DNA of 64,000 nt from Amycolatopsis nivea (lineage in GTDB: Bacteria; Actinomycetota; Actinomycetes; Mycobacteriales; Pseudonocardiaceae). The notes below the pieces were generated by a model that worked only from the letters and a program-made list of their open reading frames with translations, made no database searches and was not told the origin of the DNA. The position numbers and the translations under genes were made by a program. Shown here in pieces: positions 25,681 to 33,827 of the stretch. Positions within the stretch are counted from its first letter, which is position 1. The number at the start of each line of letters is the position of its first letter. The stretch is taken from positions 62,001 through 126,000 of the forward strand of contig NZ_SDLT01000024.1 in the NCBI RefSeq assembly GCF_004522235.1, in the 5' to 3' direction.

Positions 25681-26355
25681 GTGTCCGGGAGAACCAAGCT
25701 GATCGCCGCCCTGGTCGTGCTAGCTCTTCTCGGCGCCGCCGCGCTGTGGCTGCCGATTCCGGGACCGGCGCAACTGCGCACCTGGGCCGCGGAGACCGGA
25801 TCGATGACTCCGCTGGTGCTCCTCGTGGCTTACTCGTTGCTCACCGTCGCGCCGATCCCGCGCACGGTGTTCAATCTGGCCGCCGGTTTGCTCGTCGGGA
25901 GCGTCGCGGGGGTGGTCATCGCCTTGGCGGCCACCACGATCGCCGCCGGGCTGGCGTACGGGCTGGCCCGGCTGCTCGGCCGCGACTTGATCCTGCGGCA
26001 CCTCCACCGCGCGCCGGTGCGGGCGGTCAACGACCGGCTCTCCGACGGAGGCGTGCTCGCCATCACGTCGCTGCGGTTGATCCCGGTCGTCCCGTTTTCG
26101 GCGATGAACTACCTGTGCGGCGTTTCGTCCGTGAAACTCGTTCCGTACCTTGCCGGAACGGCGCTCGGGAGCGTCCCCGGAACCATCGCGGTGGTCGTTT
26201 TCGCGGACGCGCTGACCGGCGACACGCCGCCCGCTTTGCTGGCTTGCTACGCGGTCTTCGCCGCGCTCGGCGCGGCAGGATTGGTGCGGGTGCTGCGGAA
26301 GCGCGTCCCCGCCGCCGAGCCGGAGGCGCCCGTGCCGTCGGCACCGGCTGGCTGA
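25681..26355 (+). CDS. TVP38/TMEM64 (DedA-like, VTT) membrane protein
   Basis: About 224 residues with five to six membrane spans. The VTT/SNARE-associated core is visible: PIPRTVFNLAAGLLVGSVAG, the re-entrant-like RLIPVVPFSAMNYLCG and AGTALGSVPGTIAVVVF. Such proteins are proposed lipid flippases or transporters. I chose GTG 25681; GTG 25663 in the same frame would add six residues. Divergent from the PolDom gene. Confidence 0.88.
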   Translation: MSGRTKLIAALVVLALLGAAALWLPIPGPAQLRTWAAETGSMTPLVLLVAYSLLTVAPIPRTVFNLAAGLLVGSVAGVVIALAATTIAAGLAYGLARLLGRDLILRHLHRAPVRAVNDRLSDGGVLAITSLRLIPVVPFSAMNYLCGVSSVKLVPYLAGTALGSVPGTIAVVVFADALTGDTPPALLACYAVFAALGAAGLVRVLRKRVPAAEPEAPVPSAPAG

Positions 26356-26457
26356 CGGCGGGCAGGTACTTCCGACCGCTACACTCGTTCGGGTGCGCGA
26401 GGGGTATCCGCGCTGCGCACGACCACGATCACGGGACTTTCGTCAGGAGCGGGCGTC

Positions 26458-28113
26458 ATCGACACCGGGCAGCTGATCGCGGGGCACTACCGCCTCGTCG
26501 AGCACATTGGTAGCGGTGCCATGGGCGTGGTGTGGCGTGCCGTGGACGTGCGCCTGGAGCGGTCGGTGGCGATCAAGCAGATCCTGCCGCAGCCGGGCGT
26601 CTCCGAGGCCGAACGCGACAACATGCGCCAGCGCGCGATGCGCGAGGCGAAGAACGCGGCCCGTTTCCAGCACCCCAACGCGATCGTCGTGTTCGACGTC
26701 GCCGAGCACGGCGGCGACCCGTGCCTGGTGATGGAGTACCTCAACGGCCCGAGCCTGTCCGCGGTGCTGTCCGAACAGGGCACGCTGCCGGTCGGCCAGG
26801 TCGCGCGGATCGGCGAACAGGTCGCCGCGGCGCTCGTGGCCGCGCACCGCGCCGGGATCGTGCACCGGGACGTCAAGCCCGGCAACATCCTCATCGACGA
26901 AACCGGCACCGCGAAGATCACCGACTTCGGCATCTCGCGCGCGGCCGGCGACATGACGCTCACCCAGACCGGCCTCATCGGCGGCACCCCGGCGTACCTC
27001 GCCCCCGAGCTGGCCCGCGGCGCCGACCCGGTGCCCAGCTCGGACGTCTTCGCCCTCGGCGCGACGCTGTACCAGGCGATCGAGGGGCAGACGCCGTACG
27101 GCAACACCACGAACCAGCTCGCCCTGCTTTACGCGGCGGCGAACGGCCAGGTCAACCCGCCGACGCAGGCCGGTCCGGCGACCGCGTTGCTGATGAGCCT
27201 GCTGCGCAGCGAGGCTTCCGAGCGGCCGAGCATGGCCGAGGCACGGGAGCGGCTGGCTCAGCTGGCGACCGGGGAACCGGCCGCGCCGCAGCAGTTGCTG
27301 TCGGGGAATCGCGGTCCGGGGAGCAATGGATCCCGTCCGCCGTGGGCGCGTACGGCCGCTCCGGCGGCGGCTGCCGCTGCTGCGCCGAAGGCTCCGTCTA
27401 ACCCGCCTCGGACGCCGACTGCTGCGTTCATGCCGATGGGTGCGCCTTCGCGTCCCGCTCCCCCGGCGAACACTCCGCCGCGTCCGCAGCCCGCTGTGCG
27501 GCCTACGCCGACTGCTGCTGCGCCGAACTACTCCGGTGCCGGGTCGGGGGATCGGGTTTCGCCTGCTGCGGCGCGGAAGAAGAAGATGGCGTTCCTCGCT
27601 GGCGGTGCCGCGGCGGTCGTTGCGGTGGCGTTGGTGGTGTTTCTCGTGTTGAGCAGCAGTCGGGACAAGGGCGGCAGTTCGTCGAACGCGCAGCCGCCCG
27701 CGCCGAACTCCTCCGCTCCGGCGTCTCCGTCGAGCACGCCGAGTTCCTCTGCGCCGCCGGTCAAGTCCAACGGCACCGTGCAGTGGGGGCCAGCGGGTGA
27801 TCGGGTCATTGATTTTTACGGGGCTGTGGGAAAACCCGAGGCGTGGGCGATGCTGACCCCCTCGGCGCAGGCAGCCTTCGGCGATCAGGCCGCGTTCGCC
27901 TCGTACTGGGCACAGAACAAGTTGAACACCTACCGGAACGCGAGCGTTTACAAACGCCAGAACAACCCGGACGGCTCCGCCGACGTTCAGATCACGCTGA
28001 TTCCGGAAAACGGCGCGCAGACGCAGAAGGTCGTGCAGGTCATCGCCACGGAGGACGGCGCGCTGATGATCAACAGCGACCCTCGCCTCGGAAGCGGCGC
28101 GCCAGCGCAGTGA
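26458..28113 (+). CDS. Membrane Ser/Thr protein kinase (PknB-like), no canonical start
   Basis: About 551 residues if started at ATC 26458. The kinase domain holds the Gly-loop HIGSGAMGVV, VAIK (Lys 40), HRDVKPGN, DFG and GTPAYLAPE. A Pro/Ala linker, one membrane span (FLAGGAAAVVAVALVVFLVL) and an extracellular domain of about 150 residues follow. From the in-frame stop at 26353 to ATG 26521 there is no ATG, GTG or TTG, and ATG 26521 would delete half the glycine loop. AGGAG sits 8 nt before ATC 26458, so initiation there is my best guess; a small upstream frameshift is the alternative. Confidence 0.85.
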   Translation: MDTGQLIAGHYRLVEHIGSGAMGVVWRAVDVRLERSVAIKQILPQPGVSEAERDNMRQRAMREAKNAARFQHPNAIVVFDVAEHGGDPCLVMEYLNGPSLSAVLSEQGTLPVGQVARIGEQVAAALVAAHRAGIVHRDVKPGNILIDETGTAKITDFGISRAAGDMTLTQTGLIGGTPAYLAPELARGADPVPSSDVFALGATLYQAIEGQTPYGNTTNQLALLYAAANGQVNPPTQAGPATALLMSLLRSEASERPSMAEARERLAQLATGEPAAPQQLLSGNRGPGSNGSRPPWARTAAPAAAAAAAPKAPSNPPRTPTAAFMPMGAPSRPAPPANTPPRPQPAVRPTPTAAAPNYSGAGSGDRVSPAAARKKKMAFLAGGAAAVVAVALVVFLVLSSSRDKGGSSSNAQPPAPNSSAPASPSSTPSSSAPPVKSNGTVQWGPAGDRVIDFYGAVGKPEAWAMLTPSAQAAFGDQAAFASYWAQNKLNTYRNASVYKRQNNPDGSADVQITLIPENGAQTQKVVQVIATEDGALMINSDPRLGSGAPAQ

Positions 28114-28163
28114 CACTCGCCGCAGAGGTGGGTCCAGCGGGACGAATAGCCTACCTTTGAAGC

Positions 28164-28469
28164 ATGGCCGAGAACGGAGCTCTGCCGCCGGGCTGGAATC
28201 CTCGGTTCCACGAGGATCTGGTCGGGCTGGATCCGTACGACCCGGAGGCCCGTGCGTTCGCCGCCCATCTCGACCGGATGGAGCGCACCGGGCCGACTTT
28301 CACCGTCGAGGCGTGCCTGGACCAGGTCGCCGACTTCGCCGAGTCCAGCAACCGCACCGGCGGGCTCCGCTACTGGGTGTCCGCGCTGGTCGTGGTGCTG
28401 ATCGTGCTCGGGCTGCTGGTCACCGCCTGGGACATCGCGCTGCACACGGTCGCTTTTCTCTCCAGGTAA
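28164..28469 (+). CDS. Small single-span membrane protein
   Basis: 101 residues. A hydrophilic N-terminal two thirds (LPPGWNPRFHEDLVGLDPYD, FTVEACLDQVADFAESSN) is followed by one transmembrane helix (WVSALVVVLIVLGLLVTAW). I do not recognise a domain. It sits between the kinase gene (50 bp) and msrB (19 bp to the chosen start) and is probably cotranscribed with them. It could be a kinase substrate or partner, but nothing in the sequence proves it. Confidence 0.75.
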   Translation: MAENGALPPGWNPRFHEDLVGLDPYDPEARAFAAHLDRMERTGPTFTVEACLDQVADFAESSNRTGGLRYWVSALVVVLIVLGLLVTAWDIALHTVAFLSR

Positions 28470-28488
28470 CGTGGGAAGGGTGAAAGGT

Positions 28489-28917
28489 ATGAAACCCGTC
28501 GTCGGCACCACTCCGCGCGTGGTGAAGTCCGACCAGGAATGGCGGGAGCAGCTTGCCCCCGAGGAGTACGCGGTGCTCCGGCAAGCCGGCACCGAACGGC
28601 CGTTCACCGGCGAGTACACCGACACCAAGACCACCGGCGTGTACGAGTGCCGGGCTTGCGGCGCGGAGCTGTTCCGCAGCGACACGAAGTTCGAAAGCCA
28701 CTGCGGCTGGCCGTCGTTCTACGATCCGGCGGACTCCGACGCGGTGCTGCTGCGCGAGGACCGCACCATGGGCATGCGGCGCATCGAGGTGCTGTGCGCC
28801 TCGTGCCACAGCCACCTCGGGCACGTGTTCGAGGGCGAGGGCTACGCGACCCCGACCGACCAGCGGTACTGCATCAACTCGATTTCCCTGAAGCTCGTCG
28901 AGGACTCCGGCGACTGA
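28489..28917 (+). CDS. msrB: Peptide-methionine (R)-S-oxide reductase
   Basis: 142 residues. Zinc cysteines 54/57 (CRAC) and 103/106 (CASC), the SHCGWPSF motif, and the catalytic Cys128 in QRYCINS. It repairs methionine-R-sulfoxide in proteins, using thioredoxin as reductant. ATG 28489 has GGGAAGGG upstream; GTG 28471 is a possible longer start. Followed by a strong intrinsic terminator that ends this transcription unit. Confidence 0.95.
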   Translation: MKPVVGTTPRVVKSDQEWREQLAPEEYAVLRQAGTERPFTGEYTDTKTTGVYECRACGAELFRSDTKFESHCGWPSFYDPADSDAVLLREDRTMGMRRIEVLCASCHSHLGHVFEGEGYATPTDQRYCINSISLKLVEDSGD

Positions 28918-28932
28918 CGCCGAGGTCCGCCG

Positions 28933-28968
28933 AAACCGCCCTTCCCGCTCCCGGGGAGGGCGGTTTTT
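28933..28968 (+). terminator. Intrinsic terminator after msrB
   Basis: Stem AAACCGCCCTTCCC / GGGGAGGGCGGTTT with one G-U type mismatch, followed directly by a run of T. It separates the kinase-msrB unit from the TIGR04222/DUF692 cluster. Confidence 0.85.
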
Positions 28969-29029
28969 CGTCCGGCGGCAACCCCGGGCAGGCGGGTAAC
29001 GTGGTTTGTTCATCCGGAGGGGGACCGTG

Positions 29030-29947
29030 ATGGACTGGACGATCGAACGCGCGATGCCGGCCGCGCTGATCCTGGTGCTGGCGCTGGTCTGCTGGTGGCT
29101 CGGACGGCGGACCGCCGCGCGGCTGCACCGGGGCAGGCATCCCGAAACCCGGCTGACGTCCGCGGCGCAGGTCGCGTTGCTGACGAACGGACCGTTCCGC
29201 GTCGCCGAGACGACGGTCGCCTCGATGCTGGAGCGGGAGCAACTGCGCGCGGATTCCGTGGGACGGCTGTATCGCACGCCGACCGAGCCGTCGGACGCGC
29301 TGAGCAGGGAAGCTGCCGAGCTGACCGGCACGGGGGTCGGGATCGCGACGGTGCTGCGCGGTCTCGTCTGGGGCGACACGGTCCGCGAACTGGTCGACGA
29401 CCTCACCAAGCGCGGACTGCTGGTCGACGGCCACGCGCTGCGGCGAGCGTGGAAGTGGACCGCGATCGAAGAAGCGGTGCTGGCGGCGGCCGGTGTGGCG
29501 GCGTTTGTCGGCGGGCTGAACGGCTACGTGCTGATTTCGGTTCTGCTGCCCGCGTGGTTCGTGTTCGCCGCGCTGTCCCGTCGCCGGGCGGCCCGGCGGA
29601 TCCGGCCGACCGACGCCGGACGTGAAGCCGCCGAAGCGGCGTGGCCGGATCAGAGCCTGATCAGCGGGCTGACCGGGAGCGTCGCGGTCGGCGGACTGTC
29701 GAACCATCCGGATCGCGAGCTGCGGGTCGCCCTGCTCCGCGGGCTCCCGGCGACCCGCCGGGCGGGGGCGGCCATCGCGGGAGCCGCGGGCGGGTTCGCC
29801 GGACCGGCGGGGTACTGGGCCGCTGGGACGGGCTGCGGGTCTGGCTGCGGCGGCGGAGCGGGCTGCGGCTCCGGATGCGGCGGTTCCGGGTGCGGGTCGG
29901 GATGCGGCGGCGGGTGCGGCGGGGGCTGCGGCGGCGGGAACAGCTGA
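29030..29947 (+). CDS. TIGR04222 membrane protein with 8-Cys Gly/Cys tail (paralogue 1)
   Basis: 305 residues. One N-terminal membrane span (PAALILVLALVCWWLG), a cytosolic helical region with two repeat-like helical segments (SAAQVALLTNGPFRVAETTV; TVRELVDDLTKRGLLV), two membrane spans near 150-185, then the paralogue-wide motif VAVGGLSNHPDRELRVALL. The tail is almost only Gly, Cys and Ser with eight cysteines in GCGSGC and GGGC spacings. TIGR04222 proteins with such tails occur beside DUF692 oxidases, as here. GGAGGGGG lies upstream of ATG 29030. The tail is the likely modification site; the body would anchor it in the membrane. Confidence 0.85.
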   Translation: MDWTIERAMPAALILVLALVCWWLGRRTAARLHRGRHPETRLTSAAQVALLTNGPFRVAETTVASMLEREQLRADSVGRLYRTPTEPSDALSREAAELTGTGVGIATVLRGLVWGDTVRELVDDLTKRGLLVDGHALRRAWKWTAIEEAVLAAAGVAAFVGGLNGYVLISVLLPAWFVFAALSRRRAARRIRPTDAGREAAEAAWPDQSLISGLTGSVAVGGLSNHPDRELRVALLRGLPATRRAGAAIAGAAGGFAGPAGYWAAGTGCGSGCGGGAGCGSGCGGSGCGSGCGGGCGGGCGGGNS

Positions 29948-30045
29948 GCCGGGAACGAACCGGACATCGAGTGCGTCAGTTCTGCCGACAGCCTCCGGCG
30001 ACCGGCCGGTTAGGGTTCCGGCAACGCTGAAACGAGGGGGAAGCC

Positions 30046-30993
30046 GTGGACGAACCGTGGGGCATTTCCGGCCCGCAATTCCTGCTGATCTTCGGCCTGG
30101 CGCTGGCCGTCGTCCTGCTGGTGCAGATCAGCTGGCCGTCGATCGCGCGGTCGCGGCGAGGGAACGCGCCCGCGACCGTCGAGGCGCCGCTGCAGCCGGA
30201 CGTCTACCAACTCGCTTACCTGGCCGGCGGCTCGGACCGCACGGTCGACACCGCGATCGCGACGCTGCTGGAACAGGAACTCCTGCGGGTGAGCAGCAAG
30301 GGCAAGCTGAGCGCGATCGGCAAGCGACCGGCTCGCAAGAGGCTGGAACGCGCGGTGCACGACGCCGCGCAGGGCGGAACGGCGACCGTCGCCATGGTGC
30401 GCAAGTCGCCGGCGGTCCAGCCGGAAGTGGAGAAGATCCGCGCGGACCTCGAACGACGCGGGCTGCTCGTCGCCGGCGACGGACTGGACGGCTTCCGCGC
30501 CGGCATCGTGGCCGCGTACGCCGTGTTGCTGCTGATCGGGATCATCCGCGCGGTCAACGGAGCGCAGCTGGACCGGCCGATCGGCGGGCTGATCGGGTTG
30601 CTCGTCGTGGCCGGGACCCTGACGTTGATCGCTTACGCGGTCCGCAAGGGCTCGAAGACCTCCCGCCCGACCGACGCGGGTCACGCGATCGTCGTGCGCG
30701 CCCGCGAAGACGCGAAGGCTGCCGAGGAGCGGCCTGAGGAGTTCGCTGCCACGAACCGGAACGGCAACGGAGCGTTGCTCGTCGGCGCCGCGGCGGTGGT
30801 CGCGCTCGGCGGAATCGCGCTGTACCCGGACGAGGAGATGAGCACAGCGCTGATCAGCGGCGGCGGCAGCTGGACCGGGGGCGGCGGGTCGAGCGGCGGA
30901 TCGTCGTGCAGCAGTGGCGGTTCCTCGTGCAGCAGCGGGTCTTCGTGCGGCGGAGGCAGCAGTTGCGGCGGCGGGGGCGGCTGCGGCGGATAG
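30046..30993 (+). CDS. TIGR04222 membrane protein with 5-Cys tail (paralogue 2)
   Basis: 315 residues from GTG 30046. The N-terminus EPWGISGPQFLLIFGLALA is nearly repeated in paralogue 3, followed by DVYQLAYLAGGSDRTVDTAI, two internal membrane spans and the motif VALGGIALYPDEEMSTALI. The tail has five cysteines, spaced SSCSSGGSSCSSGSSC then GGGSSCGGGGGCGG. The last residues, GGGGGCGG, are identical to the end of paralogue 3. It lies 98 bp after paralogue 1 and 18 bp before paralogue 3 and is part of the same operon. Confidence 0.87.
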   Translation: MDEPWGISGPQFLLIFGLALAVVLLVQISWPSIARSRRGNAPATVEAPLQPDVYQLAYLAGGSDRTVDTAIATLLEQELLRVSSKGKLSAIGKRPARKRLERAVHDAAQGGTATVAMVRKSPAVQPEVEKIRADLERRGLLVAGDGLDGFRAGIVAAYAVLLLIGIIRAVNGAQLDRPIGGLIGLLVVAGTLTLIAYAVRKGSKTSRPTDAGHAIVVRAREDAKAAEERPEEFAATNRNGNGALLVGAAAVVALGGIALYPDEEMSTALISGGGSWTGGGGSSGGSSCSSGGSSCSSGSSCGGGSSCGGGGGCGG

Positions 30994-31011
30994 ACGAAGG
31001 AGGAAGGCGCC

Positions 31012-31827
31012 GTGCACGAGCCTTGGGGGATCTCCGGCCCGCAGTTCCTGGCGGTCTACGGTTCCGCACTGGCCTTGACGCTGGCGGTGCAGCTGGTCTG
31101 GCCGCTGCTGCGCCAAGCGCCCGCGGACGTGCACCGTCCGCTCGACGTCTACCAGCTCGCCTGCCTCGTCGGCGGCCCTCACCGCACGGTCGACACGGCG
31201 ATCGCGGCGTTGCTGGAGCGCGGGCTGCTGCGGGTCGACAGGAGGGGCCAGCTCACGGCCGTCTCCGGAGCGCCGACAGAGCCGGTTGAGCAGGCGGTCT
31301 GCGAGGCCGTGCGGAAGCGGCCCCACACGGCTTCGATGCTCCGTACCGCGGAAGCGGTACGGAGCATCGGAAACGACCTCCGCACACGCGGTCTGGTTAC
31401 GGTCGCCTCCGCCTCCTTCGCGACCGGAGTGGTTCTGGTCTACGTCGCCCTGTTCGCAGTCGGTCTGGCGCGCTCAGTGAACGGATCCGGGCTGCACCGG
31501 CCGACTGCGGGATTGAACGTCCTGCTGGCCATCACAGCGATTCTGGCGGTCCTGGCGGTGGCCGGTCGCAGGCGGCCGAAAGTCCGCCCGACCAAAGCCG
31601 GGCGCGCGCTGGTCGTCGCGGTGCGGACCGACCCGGTGACGCAGCGGGCGCAGTCCGGCGCGCTGCTGTTCGGTGCTGCTTCGCTGGTCGCGCTGGGCGG
31701 GTTCGCGCAGTACCCAGACCATGCGACAAGCTTGGCGTTGACGAGCGGTGCGGGAACGTCGTCCGGCGGTGGATCGTCCTGCGGCGGTGGCAGCGGGTGT
31801 GGAGGCGGAGGTGGGTGCGGTGGCTGA
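31012..31827 (+). CDS. TIGR04222 membrane protein with 3-Cys tail (paralogue 3)
   Basis: 271 residues from GTG 31012, with GAAGGAGGAAGG upstream. The same order of parts as paralogue 2 (EPWGISGPQFLAVYGSALA, DVYQLACLVGGPHRTVDTAI, two membrane spans, VALGGFAQYPDHATSLALT), but the tail is short: SSCGGGSGCGGGGGCGG. The last 8 bp overlap the DUF692 start, and the GGAGGCGGAGG that codes for the Gly/Cys tail doubles as the DUF692 ribosome-binding site. Confidence 0.87.
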   Translation: MHEPWGISGPQFLAVYGSALALTLAVQLVWPLLRQAPADVHRPLDVYQLACLVGGPHRTVDTAIAALLERGLLRVDRRGQLTAVSGAPTEPVEQAVCEAVRKRPHTASMLRTAEAVRSIGNDLRTRGLVTVASASFATGVVLVYVALFAVGLARSVNGSGLHRPTAGLNVLLAITAILAVLAVAGRRRPKVRPTKAGRALVVAVRTDPVTQRAQSGALLFGAASLVALGGFAQYPDHATSLALTSGAGTSSGGGSSCGGGSGCGGGGGCGG

Positions 31828-32623
31828 CCGGTTGGGGATCGGCATCGGCTGGCGGCCGGAACTGGACCTGTCGATCGCGCGGCTGCCGGGCGTGGACTGG
31901 GTCGAGGTGGTCGCGGAGAATCTGCACGCCCCGCACCTGCCGGAAAGCCTGCTGGCGCTGAAGGATCGCGGGATGCCGGTGCTGCCGCACGCGGTGTCGC
32001 TGTCGCTGGGCGGGGCCGAGCCGCTGGACACCGCGCGGGTGGAGCACCTGGCCGAACTGGCGCGGGCTCTCGACGCGCCGCTGGTCAGCGACCACGTGTG
32101 CTTCGTCCGCGCGGGCGGGCTCGACTCCGGACATCTGATGCCGCTGCCGCGCTCGCGTGCGGCGCTGGACGTGCTGGTGGACAACGTCCGGCTCGCACAG
32201 TCCATTGTGGACGTACCGTTCGCGCTGGAGAACATCGCCGCGCTGCTGGAGTGGCCGGACAACGAGCTGACCGAGGAACAATTCCTCACCGAGCTGACCG
32301 AGCGGACCGGCTGCCTGCTGATCATCGATGTCGCGAACCTCTACGCGAACGCGCGCAACGTGGGCACCGATCCGGTGGCGTTCCTGGACGGGATTCCGTG
32401 GGAACGGCTCGCGTACGTGCACATGGCGGGCGGCGTGGAACGCGACGGGGTTTACCACGACACGCACGCGCATCCGGTGCTGCCGGAGGTGCTGGAGCTG
32501 CTTGCCGAACTTCGCCGTCGCACGGATCCGCCGGGCGTTCTCCTGGAGCGCGACGACGACTATCCCACCGATTCCGAACTCGCCGCCGAACTGGTCGCAT
32601 TGCGGACCGCGGTGACGTTGTGA
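31820..32623 (+). CDS. DUF692 family multinuclear non-heme iron oxidase (MNIO)
   Basis: 267 residues, TIM-barrel fold. Family motifs: LGIGIGWRPEL, DWVEVVAENL, PVLPHAVSLSLGG, LVSDHVCFV, FALENIAALL, LIIDVANLYANARN, YVHMAGG, HDTHAHPV and LLERDDDYP; the His, Asp, Glu and Asn residues in these are the usual iron ligands. Characterised MNIOs (MbnB, TglH, ChrH, bufferin BufB) use two or three irons and O2 to modify cysteine or other residues in ribosomally made peptides. Its likely substrates here are the Cys tails of the three upstream membrane proteins. GTG 31820 is coupled to the upstream gene, and the stop overlaps the next start. Confidence 0.9.
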   Translation: MADRLGIGIGWRPELDLSIARLPGVDWVEVVAENLHAPHLPESLLALKDRGMPVLPHAVSLSLGGAEPLDTARVEHLAELARALDAPLVSDHVCFVRAGGLDSGHLMPLPRSRAALDVLVDNVRLAQSIVDVPFALENIAALLEWPDNELTEEQFLTELTERTGCLLIIDVANLYANARNVGTDPVAFLDGIPWERLAYVHMAGGVERDGVYHDTHAHPVLPEVLELLAELRRRTDPPGVLLERDDDYPTDSELAAELVALRTAVTL

Positions 32624-32946
32624 GCCGGGAAGAACTGGCTGCTCGGCAAGCTGCGCTGCTGGACAGCTTGCTGACCGGGTCCGAGGCGCCGTCCGGCTTC
32701 GATGCCTCGCGGTTGCGCATCGAAGCGGACGTCCTGCTCGCCAAGCGACGGCGGCTGGTGGCTTACCTGCGGCCGGACCTGCCCGAGGCGCTGGGTCCGC
32801 GCTATCGGCCATTGTTCGACGCGTATGCGGCGGAGCGTCCGAAGACGACTTCGATCCGGGCGCGCGAGTATGCCGACGCGTTTGCGGAGTGGCTCATCGC
32901 CCGCGGTGACCTGCCCAAACCTCGGCGCAGGTGGTTCCGGCGCTGA
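32620..32946 (+). CDS. Small partner-like protein downstream of the MNIO
   Basis: 108 residues from GTG 32620, overlapping the DUF692 stop by 4 bp, so translationally coupled. Charged and helical: LAARQAALLDSLLTGSEAPS, ADVLLAKRRRLVAYLRPDLP, REYADAFAEWLIARGDLPKP, and a basic end (RRRWFRR). It has no domain I can name with certainty. Its place right behind the MNIO matches that of the partner proteins (DUF2063/BufC, HvfC, MbnC) needed for substrate binding in other MNIO systems. I infer the same role here; the sequence match is not strong. Confidence 0.7.
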   Translation: MSREELAARQAALLDSLLTGSEAPSGFDASRLRIEADVLLAKRRRLVAYLRPDLPEALGPRYRPLFDAYAAERPKTTSIRAREYADAFAEWLIARGDLPKPRRRWFRR

Positions 32947-33047
32947 GCCCGTTCGGTTTTTGTCGGTGGTGCTGGCTACGCTGACGACATGTCTGGTTAC
33001 GGCGGTGTTATCCGATCTCTGCCGAGCCGGGAGGGAGGGAACCTGTC

Positions 33048-33827
33048 GTGAACGGATTCTGGGCCGCGGTGAGCCCGATGCTGCTCGTCTACGTCGCCAC
33101 CGCCGCGGGTTTGGCGAGCATTTTGGCCACTGGCAAGGACAAGCTGGCCACACAGGCGTCCGCGCCGGAGTCGGCCGCCGTGCCGCGCGATGTCTACGAC
33201 GTCGCGTACCTGGCGGGCGGGCGGCCTCGGCTGGTCGAGGCCGTGATCGCGACGCTGTTCGCGCGCGGCCAGCTGCAGGTCGGGTCGCTGGGCGAGATCG
33301 TCGCCGCTGGTCCGCCGCCAGCGTCGCCGCCGCTTGAGCAAGCCGTGCATCAGGCGGCTGGTCGCGGTCGTCTCGCCTCGTGGGTCGCGCGATCGTCGGT
33401 GCTCAAGCCTGCGATCCGGGCGCTCGAAACCGATCTCGTCCAGCGGCGGCTGGTCAGCAGGCGCAGGCCGTTGACGGGTCTCGGGTACACACTCACCGCG
33501 GTGGCCGTGGTCGTGCTGGCGGCCGGGGTGGGGCGGCTGGTCTACGACGTGGGCCGGTCTCATCTGAACGCCATGGTGGTGCTTGTTTTCGGCGAGGTGG
33601 CGCTGACGCTCTGGCTCTGTCTCGCCGGCAGCCAGCGGATCACCAAGCAGTTCGGCGAACGGAAGGTCAGTTCGCTGCCGCCGACGACTGCGGGGGCGAC
33701 GGTCCTCGCACGGGCCGAACAGCAGGCGGCTGCGGGTGGCGGCGCAGGACCGGCTGAACTGGTCGCGGTGGGCGGGCTGGCGGCTTATCCGGACAAGCGG
33801 GTTACAGGAGGGCTTATGCCGATTTAG
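33048..33827 (+). CDS. TIGR04222-like membrane protein without Cys tail (paralogue 4)
   Basis: 259 residues from GTG 33048, with GGGAGGGAGG upstream. Clearly a relative of paralogues 1-3: N-terminal membrane span, DVYDVAYLAGGRPRLVEAVI, two internal spans and the closing VAVGGLAAYPDKRVTGGL. It stops five residues after the shared Y-P-D motif, so there is no Gly/Cys tail and only one cysteine in the whole protein. It is separated from the partner gene by 101 bp. It may be a regulatory or scaffold version, or one that has lost its tail. Confidence 0.82.
   Translation: MNGFWAAVSPMLLVYVATAAGLASILATGKDKLATQASAPESAAVPRDVYDVAYLAGGRPRLVEAVIATLFARGQLQVGSLGEIVAAGPPPASPPLEQAVHQAAGRGRLASWVARSSVLKPAIRALETDLVQRRLVSRRRPLTGLGYTLTAVAVVVLAAGVGRLVYDVGRSHLNAMVVLVFGEVALTLWLCLAGSQRITKQFGERKVSSLPPTTAGATVLARAEQQAAAGGGAGPAELVAVGGLAAYPDKRVTGGLMPI

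Noticed and set aside
29821..29947. Gly/Cys-coding tail as an assembly or sequencing artefact
   Set aside because: The tail is in frame to a proper stop, similar tails occur on two neighbouring paralogues with different codons and spacing, and the context with DUF692 is coherent.
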